Positions 1 to 14,334 of a DNA stretch of 64,000 bases are shown here, in pieces. The notes beneath the pieces were generated by a model. The model saw only the letters and a program-made list of their open reading frames with translations, did not search any database and had not been told where the DNA came from. Both the position numbers and the translations under genes were made by a program. Source of the stretch: Rostratula benghalensis (lineage: Eukaryota > Chordata > Aves > Charadriiformes > Rostratulidae). Position 1 is the stretch's first letter; every line of letters begins with the position of its first letter. The stretch covers positions 438,113-502,112 of the forward strand of contig VXAI01000162.1 in the NCBI GenBank assembly GCA_013399305.1, given 5' to 3'.

Positions 1-1245
1 CACATCTATTGATAAAGCAAGTCACACATCTACTTTCTCACCTAGAATCCCTATGTGGATTATCCCAAGCAAAACACAGGCATGCGTATGAATCACAGTT
101 TCCCTCCTGCAAAAAATAGTGATTGAGTCAGTGAATCCATCTCCCTTAGGGTCCCCTCTTCCACAGGGATTGCATGGATGACACATATTTACTGCAATTG
201 CTCCTATACTGCAAAACCATTCCCTTTCCCAGTGAGGATGGCACTATAGGGAGTACCTAGCTGCTAATACACCCTTATTTTAGAACATGAAGACTCTCAA
301 GGAGAAACTGAGTCTTCAAAAGCCTGCTAGACTTATCATGTGTAGTTTACTAGCTGTGTTGCAAACAGTCTGCATTGCTTCTAAATGAGAAATTTATGTA
401 GAAAATTCAAGGCATAGAAAAAAAAAACCAAACTAAATACCATAGGACAGGTTATCCTGAATTTCCCTCTATGATGCATAAAATAGAGACTTCAGATGCT
501 ACACGCTAGGAACCAAGGCTGTATAAAAATGTGGTCCTGCACGTATCAACCAGCAGAGGGGGCAGGACGAGCAAGGGACCTTCAAATGGTGAAAGCAATT
601 TGCACTTCTATGTTTAGGGACAACACTGAAGAAGTTATTAAAATAGGTTTTGAAAAGAAGTCAGCTCCTACAACTAGTGGTAACTTCTCTGTATACAGTT
701 CTGATAAGTGTACAACTTCATGTCATTACTTCTGCACTAGCATTACACTTCTTTCAATGGATATGGAGACTAGGGGTGATGGATTCCACAGCAGGTCCAT
801 AAATCTGCCACATAATGAATGAACTTCATAATGACATATTTCAGAGAGGTATCCATACACAGTCACTTACATGCATTAAAACCTTTGAAAAAAATCTATT
901 TTACGTGATCTTTTCAAGTGTTTCTACTTTAAAGATAAGAATTATGGCATGAAATGTTGCTATTAGTACTAAAATGAGAAGAAAGATTATGTCATTTAAC
1001 AGGAAATACAATGTAAATGCTTCTGTCTCAAAATTAGTATTTCTAAAAGCCTGCTCTTTGTCATTACTGATTAAAAGTCAATGATGCAACACCTATGTAT
1101 TTTACTCCCCCACAAAGACGTGGCCAGTGAGCACAGACGCAAAATGCTACACATTGCTGCAATTCTTCTTATTACTGTTGATGACAATGATGTTGCTGTT
1201 ATGCTTGATTTTATTTTATTCTATTTTACTGTGCAAATACTTTTT

Positions 1246-1276
1246 CATATATATATACATATATATATGCATATGC
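1246..1276. repeat. TA-rich microsatellite
   Basis: An alternating AT tract interrupted by a CA step and ending in a TGCATATGCA-like palindrome. It is a simple repeat with no sign of function. Confidence 0.8.
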
Positions 1277-2885
1277 AGAGCAAAACAGCAAGGGGAAAAA
1301 AATGTCTAGTAATACCCCCAAAAATATAATCTTTATACCTATTATATACAACTCTACAACAGCGTAGCCTCCACACACACTGAGAAGCAGTCCTTGTGTG
1401 CATCATGTTCTGCTGTACTTACCCAAAGGACAGAGTTTGTCTCACCTAACCTGAGATGCCAATAGCCTGAGCTGTTCACTGCAAGCTCTCTATAGAATAA
1501 AGGCAGACAAATAGGCAATTCTAGAGCACAATCTATCTGAATTATTTCAGACATATAAATTAGGATAAGATGAACTGTGCCCTAGAAAGAGGCCTAGGGT
1601 GATCAGATCAGCTGTAGAAGTCTGCATTTGGTAAATGAACCCCACCCACGCTTGTCTGCTCCAGAGGGCCCATCGTCACAACAGGCCAGGCAGGCAAAGG
1701 GCAAAAGCTGAAGCACTCACAAACTCCAGCAGTGCTCTTACATCTCACTGCTCTATGCACTGAACACACTGGTTTGGGGGGGATTTTGTGTCCATAGTGT
1801 CCTTCTTATTTTTAATTAAAGGATTCCAACTTCAGTGAGTGAATTTGTCTCAAATCCAAAAGTAAAGAAATAAAAAAACCTAATAATCCCGTATTATCTC
1901 TCAGACTGACCTATGCTCTAAAGCTATCTTCATGCTTCATTGAAGAGCCTCTGCCTAGAATTTTGCCGCAGGCTCGCTCATTTCCTGATATAGCCGTAGA
2001 GAAAGATTACAAATATGGTCACAATTTGTGCTGTCATTACCCCTCTCCAACCAGCACATTAAGGTTGCAATTTACCTGCTATTGTGAGACTCAGAACATT
2101 CCAGCCACTAGTTTAGCAAACTGCCTTAATCACGAAAGTGATGGAGTGATAACAAATGAAAAAAGTCTGGGATTTAGGGATTCTGCTGGTCAATTTGAAC
2201 TCAGACTGAATGACAGCATGATAGGCAGGGTTAGAGTGGGTGGAAGAATGGTATTTTTTCCTGCGAGTGAAAAATTGAGTTGTATTCTACATTGAAGGTC
2301 TTTCAGAGGATGAGAAGTTATATTTGATGCTAATGTTGAGCTAACAGTTTTGTTGCTTAAATCTCCCTGAGACATCCACACATTCCCAGTTTTTAATAGG
2401 GATTCTCTTAAGGGGATAGAAACTGACTTTAGGTACATAGTCTTTAATTTCAGTGGGACTTATTTGAACATATTTGAAGTAATGCACCTCCTTTGGTACC
2501 CTGGTGAACTGGAACCTAAATGAATAAAAAGCTAGTATGCAACTGAATATACCAAGGTTATGCGTTCTTACAGAATTGGTTTGAATTCTGAGGAAGGCAA
2601 ATATTCTGCTCTCCCTAAAATCAGTTTAGTGGATGTTGCATCCACAGAGTATAACTGGACAATTACAGCTCTTCTGCAAATCTGGAATTGAAGTTTTGCT
2701 CTAAAGATAGCAAAATCCTTCCACTGAATTTCCACGAGGAAAATTAAATTCTCAAACAGCTATACTCTTAAGGTGCCATCTAAGGAGATTTTACCTTTCA
2801 TGTACAGCACAGTCATATCTATATGCATATCAGACAGATTTAACTTTACCAGAAACAGTTACTCATTTAAATTAGGGCAGTTACA

Positions 2886-2938
2886 ATTGAGACATACATT
2901 TACAGACACATTGAGACATACATTTACAGACACATTGA
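2886..2938. repeat. 24-bp tandem duplication (2.2 copies)
   Basis: Two identical 24-bp units (2886-2909 and 2910-2933) beginning ATTGAGACATAC are followed by the first five bases of a third. Identity is exact, so the duplication is fairly recent or has been homogenised. It probably arose by replication slippage. Confidence 0.9.
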
Positions 2939-5418
2939 ACTAGGGCTTTTCTCAGACAAAAGCTCGATACTAAGCAAGTTCCTCATACAAAGCACCATGC
3001 ACACTGATATAGTATACTCCTACAGCCTAGTAGTTCACATATAAGCTTTTTTTTTTCTGATACCAATCATCCCACTGTTAACATGAATTGTTTGGTGCTG
3101 TCTTACTATCAGAAAATCCTCACCGTAAGCATCAAAGAGTTAAGTTAGGTATTCATGGCTTCAAAAACCTGTAATCTTGCAGTTTGAACTCCTTAGCCGG
3201 GTCCTACAAAAGCATGTCAAGCTGACCCATAGTAGTCAATTCTTATTGCCCTTATCTAAAAGGATTCCCTGCTACAGAACAGTCCTGTGCTGCAATGGTA
3301 ATGGCAGGAGACTGAAAACAGTCTCTTTTCTAACAACAGGAGCTTCATTTATAGTGCATGCATACTGTAAGAGCAGTCCTGGGTTTCCTACCAGCATGCC
3401 TGAGCCTAATTACACCTGCTGTAGTCCTGAGTCACCAGCCAAAGGCCTAGAGTAGTGCTTCAGTGCCTTGCTGAATTCAAAGAATAGCTGGGATGGAGCC
3501 TGCGGACAACTAATGTGCTCCAAGAACAATGTGACAGTCATTTCATGGTGCGAACTGAGGGATTTCAAGGGAGCTGCCACAGAGACTACACACTGTTGCA
3601 GAGCAAGTGGTACTGTTTTGTGTACTGCACTTCACTCTAACATTTACTCTTGAAAACTCAGCTATTCAAACCCACATAAAACCTGAGTCTCCTGGACTAA
3701 CTTTTAACATCAGGGGGTGGGTCTGTTTGCTTTTCCAGCTGCTGCATTTTTTTTTCTGTATATACATGCATCATTTTTCTACCTTGTAGTTAACAGATTC
3801 TCTTTCCAGCTTTCCTTCTCTTTCCTATTTCTTATGTTTTCTTCATCTTTTGTGTATTCCTTATGATTCCTAATACACTTGCAGTTCTCGGCCCCATTTG
3901 CTCCTGCATGACACAAGTGAAACTTTGGGGCAACATTCTGGTTTGCCCTCCAGAGTTATTTCTGTCGTCTGAGGCATCTGGGTTTTTTTGCTTTTCACCT
4001 TTCTCATAATGCAAGGGTGGAAAGCCTCTGGCTCCTGGACAACTTCTGACACTTGAGGCATTCAAGTCAAAAGACTTGCTACTGGCATAAACAACCTATC
4101 TTGCTTGTGAAGGCCAGTACCCACCACAAGGCCAGGATGCCCATCTAGCCTGGCTTCAGAGATTAGAGAGTCCCCTTCTTCATGTAGCCATTGCCATCCC
4201 CGGTGTCCCCACAGCTGCAATCAGCATCTCAAATATGTTTTAAGGCTCTCAATCAAATTAAAATCTGTTAGGAAAGCTGAGAAATGCTGTTGTGCTGTGT
4301 CCTTTCTATAACTGCCTCTTGACCATTTTCTAACATAAGTATTTTTTGTGCTAGATCAGACAAATGATTTGTTCCATCCACAGCTTCACTTACATGCTCC
4401 GTTAAACCTCTCAGTTCTTCGTTTTGGTAGAAGCTTAGTTCTGTGTAAAACACAACTGTAACTGCTGACTGAAATCTCTTTTCCACCAAATAAAATAGCT
4501 GTTGAAAACACAAGGGAATAGAAATACAGACCATAGTGAAAGTCACTGACAAGCTATGTCTAATTCCTGGTTTTGTATGATATTATAGACAAACTGTAAG
4601 GTACTCCAGCCAGGACCGAACATTTTACATCTCCAAAGCATAGACAATGGAGCAGGGAGCACATTAAATGAATTTCTGAGGTTTTGCTGGGACAGCAGAG
4701 TAATAAAATTAAACCTATATATTTTAGAGACAAAAAAATGAAGGAGTAAGGGAGTACCGATACAAGGATTTGAAAAAGTCTGTGGAAAATAAGCTCTCTG
4801 GTTTGCTTACCCAGACCTGAAGCAACTTTTTTAGAAAAAATACTCAACTATTGACCAGACTTTAAAAACTGAAGCAGGGATTTCTCTTTGGATAGAAAGT
4901 AAATGCATCACATTTTTAAGTTACTTTCCCCAGAAGTCCAAACAGAAGCTATGTTATAACCTCAATCAGAAAGCAAGGTTTCATTATGTCTGTGCATGTG
5001 AACTACATAGTGAATAAACTCAAGGCAAGAAGCTTGAGCAGTGGTGGTTTCATCACCTGAACTGCTTAACTCTTAGCTACAGAGGTCATGTTTAGACAAC
5101 GCCAAGCAGCAGTCACGGGGGCAGTGCTTGGACATAGTTCCAGGGACAGTACATGCTGTCTGCCATTCCCAATATGTAACCTGAACTAGACAGCACCAGG
5201 TTTGGCTCCTTCATGCTCCACATCTCAGTGGGATTTGCAGAGTCTTGAGCATCTCTGCTGGCACTCATGCCATATCCCAGAGCTTGCAAAAAGTATTCTC
5301 AGATTTATAGCTTGAAAATACTGCACTCATATAATTTCAAACACTTTGAACTAGAAAAAAGCCCCAAAACCTAACCCAAAAAAAACTGACACAAGTTTGT
5401 CCTAGGGACAAAAAAAGG

Positions 5419-5443
<25 letters not shown>
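5419..5443. repeat. Poly(A) tract, 25 A
   Basis: An uninterrupted A run preceded by a shorter A run and GG. I see no retrocopied gene, polyadenylation signal or target-site duplication around it, so I call it a simple repeat and not a retroposon tail. Confidence 0.8.
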
Positions 5444-5449
<6 letters not shown>

Positions 5450-8400
5450 GCATGGCATGAAGCCCAGAAGAGACCCAGAGCCAAGCAAAGTTTCATTGCA
5501 GCCTCAAGGCCACAGAAGGGACGAAGGGTCCCTTACCACATTTTACTTAGCAGCAGAGATGCAGTTCATTTAGCCTATCTTCTTCTCCTCAAAAGCAGCT
5601 AGTTAGCAGATGTTAACAAGAAATGTGTATGAAAAACTTCTATAGACACACCTTTCCAAATTCTAACAATCATCTCTTTTAGGATTTCCATGTTCAGAAG
5701 TTGAATTCAGGACACTGTGCTGAAAACTGCATTTGTTCAATGCTGTTTTCTGGACTAACACACACTTTTGGCTTCCAGAATGTCTTGTCATAGATAAGCC
5801 CTACAATTTAAGTTTTGTCTCTGTAGAAACAAAACAAAAAAAAAAAAAAAAGAAAGGTCTTTCTGCATTTTTAAAATATATTGTGCAATTATTTCTTTTG
5901 GCAACATAGGAATATCTTTTGACTAAAGAGACTTTATCTACAAAGCTGCTTCTCTCTGAAACTTTTCCATACCTTGGTCCATACTTCCTAACAGTGCTTA
6001 TCTTCCCTGGTTTTATTGTGAGTCTTTTATGTCTTTTAAAAATTCAATGGAGTCTTTAACTACATGCATTAATTGAGATGTGGATGTATTATGTGTGGAT
6101 GCATCATAGCTCAATGATGTTCTTTCCCAGTAAGTCCAACGATTCCTAACATTGCTCTACATTTTGACTGCTCCTGGGCATTGAGTTGATGTTGTCAGAG
6201 GACTATCACAATGTCTCCAAAATTTCTGCTGGGAGGTAATAGGTGAATTAAATTAACTGTGTACATTAATTGTGTACATATAGAATGAATATCAGCAGAC
6301 TATCACCTGCTTTTACTGTCCATTTTTAATAACCTGCAAACCACATACCCAGGAAAGTAATTATTAGCTCAAATATAATATTAAGGTACAAGAAGATTAT
6401 ACACTTATCTGAAAAACATTGATTTTCCTCATGCTATTAGCTTCATTGAACAAATACTCATCTACAAGAATAACACATGCACTTTAGTTTATTAAATAGT
6501 TATACTTCTAACTCTTTCAAGTCTATGATCTTGTGTGTGTTGAAGCCTTAGAGTTGATTCTGCTCTAACTGCAAGTTATGTAAATCATATAGATTGAATA
6601 TTTTATATAATATGACTGGTCAGCATAATATATAAGCTTCCACTTACAAAATACAATAGTGTCTATGGAGAAGCACCCCTACCATTAACAGTGCAGCTGC
6701 AGCTGCAGTTATTTTTTTCTCTATACTACTCATAACAAAACTAGCATTTTCTGGCCCTTCAGAACTCATGCAAATGACTTCATATGCAACAAGAAAACAA
6801 TGAAGCACTCCTTTTCGACTCACTCTTGTTATATGCTCCCTAGAAATGTACAAGGCAACCCTTTTGTCCCACATAACTTACTTTCAGATGAAAAAAAAAC
6901 AGAAATATGTAAAAAAATATATGAAATATTAAAGAAGATTGTGTGAAGCAAAAATTTCATTTTAAGCACATAAGAACATATGAAGAATCATACTGTTATG
7001 TAATCAGCATCCCCCGGCTACTACTTGTTTTTCTTTAGCTTGGATATTCGTGTAAAAGCACTAGTTCAACAGGAAAAAAAAAAAAAAAAACACGTGATAA
7101 TGGTTCCCAAAACAGAGGACCAAAGAAGGCCCTATGAACTTATGCATTCCTGTCAGACAACAGTATAAGATGTATTTGACATAACTGAAAACAGTGAGCA
7201 TCCAACATTTATTCTAAACAAATTCATAATATATTTAATTATTCATTAAATCTTTTTCTTATCAAACTCTATAATTTCTTATTCTGAAACTGAAATTCTT
7301 ATCATTCAAACATAAAATAAAAGGAAACTTTTTTAAAATCATAATTCAACTATCATTTCATTTCTCTTCTACTGAATTACATTCCATTGAGCAATAAGTC
7401 TCTTTATCTGTACTTAATAACTCATTTTTCATATTATACAACTGCTTTCAGGGTTTTGTCTTGTGTTTCTGGGGTTTGATTTTATTCATTTCTAACATAA
7501 CCTTTCTACAGAGTCTCCAAAGAATAATCCAGACAAGGAGTTGGCACAATAATGTGTCTCACATTGAAAAGAGCTGATGATTGGACAGAGGGCCACTCTG
7601 TGAGAAGTGAAAGTTATCATTATCCTTATAGGGTCAATTCAATTTAAAACTTCTGAAGTTAGTTATGTACTTTAAAAGGCATTCAAAGAACAGAGGAAAG
7701 ACTATTTGGAGGTTTCAGAAAATGTTGGTGACATTAATATTAAAAAATACCCACAGCTTTTCATATATTTGTTTCAGCACATTGCATAAATAGAACTATT
7801 AATTTCTATTTAAGAGTAGGTAAATACTGAATAAGATCAGAAATCAGAGAAACAACTTTCTATGATTTTTCTAGGTGATTTTATTGGTTCTCAAGTTATA
7901 TAAAGGATTTAGGCAAAAGACTTGGTTTTAGTTCAGTCTTTCCATACTCATACATGTAGGCATATGGGCTTATTGTCAATTGGGATTACTACTTGCTCTT
8001 GCAATACAATGCATAGATTCATCATATATTCCATACTGTTTAAAAGAATGTTTTAAAAAGGGATCATCACGTGGTGAGATTAACCCAGATGTGTCCAATA
8101 AATGCCTTGGCTTTACTTCACTTCACAACTTAAGGAGAAATCCATTGCTTGTCCTCTTTTGAAGAGGAAATCACTGCATACCGCAGTAAACCAAAGTCAT
8201 GCAGGTAGAGGAGAGCATGGGTTGCTCCCAGACTATGGACTACAGCTAGAGAGTTGCAGTTTCCTTCAGTTTCTTTTCTGGATCAGAAGGTGTATGTTTT
8301 TTGGTATGTGCCATTGTTAGGTACACACCATTTGGATGAGGAGACTACTTGCAATGTATTAATTTTTTATTTTTTTTTACTGACCTTAAAGCATAATTTT

Positions 8401-11400
8401 TTCTTCATGTTTTAAACACTCTAAATCTAATTAAAGAAGAATCATGACAATGATTTTAAGCTATGTGAAACTTATATGGTACATGAAAGAATATTTTCAG
8501 TCCAATAATGCTTAAAACTGTGACAATATAACACATGCCACTGTTTTCATTGTTCACAACAAATTACAGGGTTTGCTTGGAAAACAAAAAATAAAATAGT
8601 TCACAGTAGTAGCCTCTATGCATTTGGTAGCTAGAGACATAACCAGTTTGAAGCTCTACTATTATGTTCAGTATGCCTGGAGCTTTTCGGTTAGTGGAAG
8701 GTTAACAGTGAGCTGGTCACAATCTTTTGCCATGCAGTGAAGAATTAATATTGATCCTTTAGCTTTGCTATTGGGCTAAACTTAAGACCTTGCACCAAGG
8801 TGCACGTAAATGTTTCATAGAAAAAACATTTATACAATTTCTTCATAACAGCAGGGAGAGTTTATACTACCTCCAACATTCACCTACCTCTTCGTTCTCT
8901 AAACACATATTTGAAATTGTAAATTACATGCAGCCTGAGAAGCAGACTCAAATTTAAGACAGGAAGAAATCAACTTAAGTTTGCTACTACCTGGTTATGT
9001 AGAAACAGACAGCAAATTTTTCTTATTTGCTGAATCAACTACTAACTTTCACAGTTCTTCACCAGGTGAAATGGTTAAATTATCTCACACCCAGTTTGAA
9101 AATGTAATATTTACATACTGGCATCAGGCTTTTCAAGGCATAGATTAATAGCAGAAAAAATCTGCTCTGACATAATTACTATATTAAAAGGCAGCAGGTA
9201 GCAAGTTTTTGGAAGCATTTTCACTTAGAACACAGCAGAGGGTAAAATTAATTTCTCAATTATCTTAAGCCAACCTGTTATTATAACACACTTCTGAGTC
9301 ATGGGTACACTTATCAACAGCATCAGTTTTGCACTAGATTTCCCCATTTTTTAAGTCCCAAACATGTTAGCTAGACCTACTGGTGAGCATTAATCACAGT
9401 TAACATTGTGCAGTTTTTCAAAGTATACTTCTTCAAAGCCAAACTCTATTACTCAGTAGTAGGAGTGAGAAAATGTATCGAGAGAAGCTTTTTGTTATTC
9501 CTTTTTCTCACCTCCTCCTTGTCTCTCCTCCCACTTCCCTCTCTCACCCTTCCCCTCCTCTTTCTTCAGGAAAGAATCACATGCAAAATTGCACAAGCTC
9601 TTAATTAAATGGAACTGTGGTTGCTCAGAACCTGTTTCAAAATGTAATATTACTGAAAAATTTCAGATAACTAGATTTATGTATCTAGACATTTCTAAAG
9701 CTGATCAGTTAATTTTTTTCAGAACAAATCCCTACATCCCACAAGGCCAGATAACTGTCATAGTACTCATTATGTTGGTGTCTTATTCAGCACCTTGTTC
9801 ATGGTAGCAGACCAATTTAGTATTCTTTACAGGTTCATGAATATACTCAAAGGAGTGAGCACCTGGCAAAAATAAGCATTGAACTATCCAGTAATCACTC
9901 TGCAATATCTAAAAAAGTGAAACATCTGAATGTCTGAATCTGTCACTTTATGGCTTGGACAAGCAGAAGGATGAAGGTCATAGTTAAAGTTATGTGGCCC
10001 TGGCAACTATCTACAGAGAATTCTCACTCAGCTCAGTAGCAGCTATGTGGCCAGTAAAAGCCACAAAAAGGGAAGGAAATAAAGTATTTTCAGTCACCCA
10101 CAGGCTACAGTACTGGGACTTTGACTGAGATTAAGATTTGCCAACATTAGCTGTGATCAAAATTCAGCTTGCCTTGCATAACTATAGCATTAAAGATTCT
10201 GCCAGTTCCTGGTTATTAATAATGAAACTACCATTAAGATCTTGAACAGAAAGACAGCAGAAGAGGAACAAATGCACCTCTGGAAGGAATTAACCACTTC
10301 TGAAGATGATTAAAGAAGTGGATGTGAAGCTTTTTATTAAAAACATTGGGACTGAACTTTCAATTAATGAGGTACAGCTTATGGTTTTTGGCTTGATTAA
10401 TAAGTCTGTTAATGAACAAAAATGGTAGCAGTAATGAAGACAAAGTAGAGCTCACAACCAGATTGCCACAAACACTCTGTATATTCATTCAGAAATTTAG
10501 GGAAGTAGAACATCAACACCAGCCCTGAAAACAATTATTACTTTCCATATTTTTCTTTTCCCTGATAATGTGCAAAGGCCAACTTCTGAGGGCATGTATT
10601 GATGAGAAGCAAAAGTAAGATATGAAACCAGTTGTGTTACTGAACTTCAGAGGGTGAACTGACCACTCTAATTCCATGGCTGCACCTAAACAGCTCTATG
10701 TGCTGCAGGCCCAGGGGCAGGGTCCTGCATGACCTATGGCTTGCACACCTTGCAATTATGAATGCAGCTCTACAGTGTCCATTGCGGGATAGCACAGATG
10801 TGTGCCCAGGTAACCTGGCACAGGCTTGCTGAGGCCGTTCCCAGAAATTTGCTGTTCTCGGCCAGTGCTTTTCACGTCTATGCCTAGAGCTGGCACTGGA
10901 AGACTCATAATTGCAATGAGGACTGCAAATGATTCATCTTATAGAGGAAACTCTCCTGCCAGTTTTTCCACTTACGTTAGAAAAAAAATGTTAACATTTC
11001 TTTAGTTTACATTTAGGATGTATAATACAATACCTATGTCATCTTTAATAAAACACTTTTGAGACCTACTAATGCAAGCAGCTATAGAATTGTGTAATGA
11101 TATTATGCAGATTGTTTACCTGCATGAATTTCAGAACCATCAATGAAGAGATAAAAGGCGCAGAGTGTGCCACAACTGTAGCTAATAAGCCTTTAATTTC
11201 ATGCCTTAAATTTCAACAGTCACGAAAAAGATAATGGGAGATCCAACAGTCTTTCGGCTGAACAGAGATATTAATATTTAACTTTCTTTTAAGTTGTGAA
11301 ACTTTAGGCCTGAATACACTATTTTTCTTTGAATTGTTGATGTGTGAAACTTCACAGTTAATCATTGTATGGTGACTTTATACAAAGAAAAAAGCCCTGC

Positions 11401-12804
11401 TACTTCTGTGTCTATAGAGTTTTTCCATAGATAAGCATGTAGATATATACATACCCGAGAGTATGTACCAGAATCCATGAAAAATAAAAAAAAAGAAAGA
11501 ACAAAGCACAAGTTATAAAATAGATACTAATTTTCATTCACCAGGGCATACAATAATAAAGAGGTTAGAGGATTACAATTTTTTTTTGCCTTAGGCACAC
11601 TGTATGTGACTGAAAGATCACTCACATCAAGTCTCTGAGACGGAGCAGATTTAAGGGCAGAAAAATAACTATGCCACAGGTAGAATTAAATGTGACACTT
11701 CCTATGATCCTGATCCCACCTATGAGTAAGGAAGACCTAATTTTGGTTGTTATGGGGAAGTAACTCAGCAGCATTCTTTTTTGTTTTTCCCTACACATAC
11801 CAGAGGTCAATTATATACAATAGAGAAGTAGTTTTGTCAAATAACCTCATTTGCTATACCAAAATTGTCTTATGTCATGAATTTTGATACGAAACACAAA
11901 AATCACTGCATGGTCAGTGTGTGACACAAAGTGGGAATAAGATGTTATGAACAAGTGAGAATAAGGAGTTATGGATTCTATTTCAGTCTTGATCTTTATT
12001 GAAAGAAATGGTCACCTTTGCTCAATTTATTTCTCTACTTATATTTCTAATAGTCATGTATTCAACAAGCTGAACAATGACACACTACAGTGGCGGTAGT
12101 TTGAGGAGCAAGACTTTATCCTCATACTAATCTATAATTATCACTGAGAACAAATTCTTAATTCTCAACACGCCTTTTTATTTTCCTTTTGGTTCTGGAA
12201 AGACTGTATAGCAAAGTATCTGGCTTAGACTATAAGAGGAAAACATTACTTCACTGCACAATTAATCCCAAAATAATTTTTAAGGTTCTTAAGATTAAAT
12301 AAAGGAACTAAGGTAATAAACCATGTAAATGGCCATTAGAGAAATAAAACACTTTAAAAATCAATGAAGAGACTGGAAATGAAATGAAATCAAGAATTTC
12401 TATCAAATATAATAAAAGACGGGTGTTTAGCAATTAAAAGGGATGATTGTTGTAACTGAGGCAGCTGAAAATGGTAAGAGAACAGCTGTTCTTTAACATT
12501 AGTTCTATATTAACAAAGAATGCTTGTTTTCCATTTGCTTTCCTGAAAATATTACGTTACTGCTAACTCATAAAAGAAATTGGAAGACAGTGATAATATT
12601 TTAATTAGCAGCTTCGTGATACTATGAAATTGCACAATAAAAATAATTTCTGAACATTTGTGCACTGGTCTTAAGCATCAGTTGGGTGGCTATTGCATAG
12701 TTGTTCACTAGACTGACTGAACATTAAACAATACTTCTTAACTACAGTTTCTAAGGAAGTCATCATATCTCGGAGGAAACAAAAAAAAAAGTCTCCTACA
12801 GAAT

Positions 12805-12920
12805 TCATAGAATCATTAGAGTTCGAAGGGACCTTAAAAATCATTGAGTTGCAAGCCCCCTGCTATGGAGGGGGACACCTCCCACTAGGCCAGATTGCTC
12901 CCTCATTCTCTTTCATCCAA
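12805..12920 (-). mobile_element. CR1 LINE 3'-end fragment
   Basis: Read on the plus strand, the fragment starts with TCATAGAATCAT, the reverse complement of the CR1 3'-terminal repeat. GTTCGAAGGGACCTTAAAAA and a run like 'acacctcccactaggccag' follow, as in the better CR1 copy at 19.7 kb. Only the 3' untranslated end is present. The match fades after the 'attgctc' block, so the right boundary is approximate. CR1 copies are typically severely 5'-truncated, and this is an extreme case with no coding part. Confidence 0.85.
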
Positions 12921-14334
12921 GCAAGTTCTAACAATACAATATCTCACTTTGTATTAGACTCTTTCCAGAGGACATTTTAATGACCAGGTATTTTACATTC
13001 TTTTCCAGCTGGGGTAACATTTAGAAGAATTATACTGCCATTCCAGCATTTTATAGCACTAAAATCATAAGAATGATTCACATTTTATCAGGATAGTTTG
13101 AGACAGGTTATCTAATGATCAATGCTGACAGTTTATGCATCCAAACATGCAATAGGTATAAGGTTAGATTATCATTAGCTTCTTATTTTTGCACATATCA
13201 TTTTGCACACACAGCTTGATTGAAAAGGCACTTTTATACTCTTGATTGACTACCCTAGCACCACAGTAAGCTGGGGAAGAGAAAGACATCTCTCTTCTGT
13301 GGAAAGAAAGACTGATTAGTGTCTGCACCCACATGTCGTATTGCAGAGAATGTGAGTACAGGTCACAGAGATTATGACAAAATATTTTTTAAAATTTTTT
13401 AAATAATAAGCGATGATTAAAAATCTTTGTAAGATGATGAAAAATACACACAAAATATAGTATTTACCTCAATATATCTTGGTACTTTATGAAATCTTTT
13501 TTTTTCTTAATCTAATTCTCCTCTGCCTTTGGGGTCTCTGCCCAGTTTACTTTTTAAAAGTGCGTGAACTATACTGGTAGGATTTAACAGACTGAGAAAA
13601 GGCTTGTGCTGTTGTGTGATAGCATGACCTAACACCCAAACACTAAGTGAGAAAGTACAGGCATCAGCTGTTGACTGTATTGGTTTCTCCAAAGATAAAG
13701 CTTCAGGTAGGACCACAACAACTGTTTATTGACTTTACTCTGAGCTGGTGTTGTCAATAGTACACTCTAAACAAGGACAAAGCGACCTACCTAGCCCCTG
13801 GCAACCATTTACCCCTACACAATGGTGCACACTGTCTTCACATCTTCACCACTGTTGAGAGTGTTAGCATTATAAGCATTATTCCTTGTACCAATTATAA
13901 TCTTTATAGTCAACCAATGAAGAAGTGGGCACGCTTCTCCTCTGGACTCACTTGACATGCCCTAACACTTATTGTAACAACTGGACCAATTTTATGTGAT
14001 TTTTTTCAGTCTTGAGTCAGGAAGCATTTCAAACTTACTCTAGTTATGCATATAGTAGTTTTGTGTCTTTTGTGTGTGTGTGGTTGTTCAGAAATTTAAG
14101 AGAACTACCAGAAAACTGTATTTCATTGTGGTTATTGATTTATTTTTATGCAATTGGATTTTATCATACATTAACTAATTTGAGGGGAAATGTGACAATC
14201 TTTTCACAAAATATACTAAACATAAAACAGAATCCAGGCTGCTGAAGGAGCTAGTTTTTAAGGTCTCCTGGGAACCTGCTTGGGGTTCATGAATGTGGGT
14301 CACTTTTTAAAAGCATTTACTTAACAGTTCAGGA
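12921..14334. other. Gene-free AT-rich sequence
   Basis: Unique-looking sequence between two CR1 fragments. No gene or RNA was recognised. A slightly GC-richer patch at about 13740-13990 has no family assignment. Confidence 0.5.

Larger units (their letters stand above)
1..12804. other. Gene-free AT-rich sequence
   Basis: I see no supportable gene here. Open frames are short (110 codons at most), on both strands, without recognisable domains, and fit chance in AT-rich DNA. The stretch holds a TA-rich microsatellite, a 24-bp tandem duplication, several A-runs (5419-5443, 5836-5851, 7074-7090), a 13-bp near-repeat at 6252-6277 and a CpG-bearing patch at about 10670-10920. No transposon was recognised, though old decayed copies could be missed by eye. 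Confidence 0.6.

Noticed and set aside
496..822. A 108-codon plus-strand frame, with CAGCAGAGGGGGCAGG near its start
   Set aside because: There is no domain and no exon context. The G-rich motif resembles a CTCF core only if two extra G are ignored.
5419..5443. Poly(A) tract as a possible retrocopy tail
   Set aside because: No gene-like sequence, AATAAA at the right distance or target-site duplication was found upstream.
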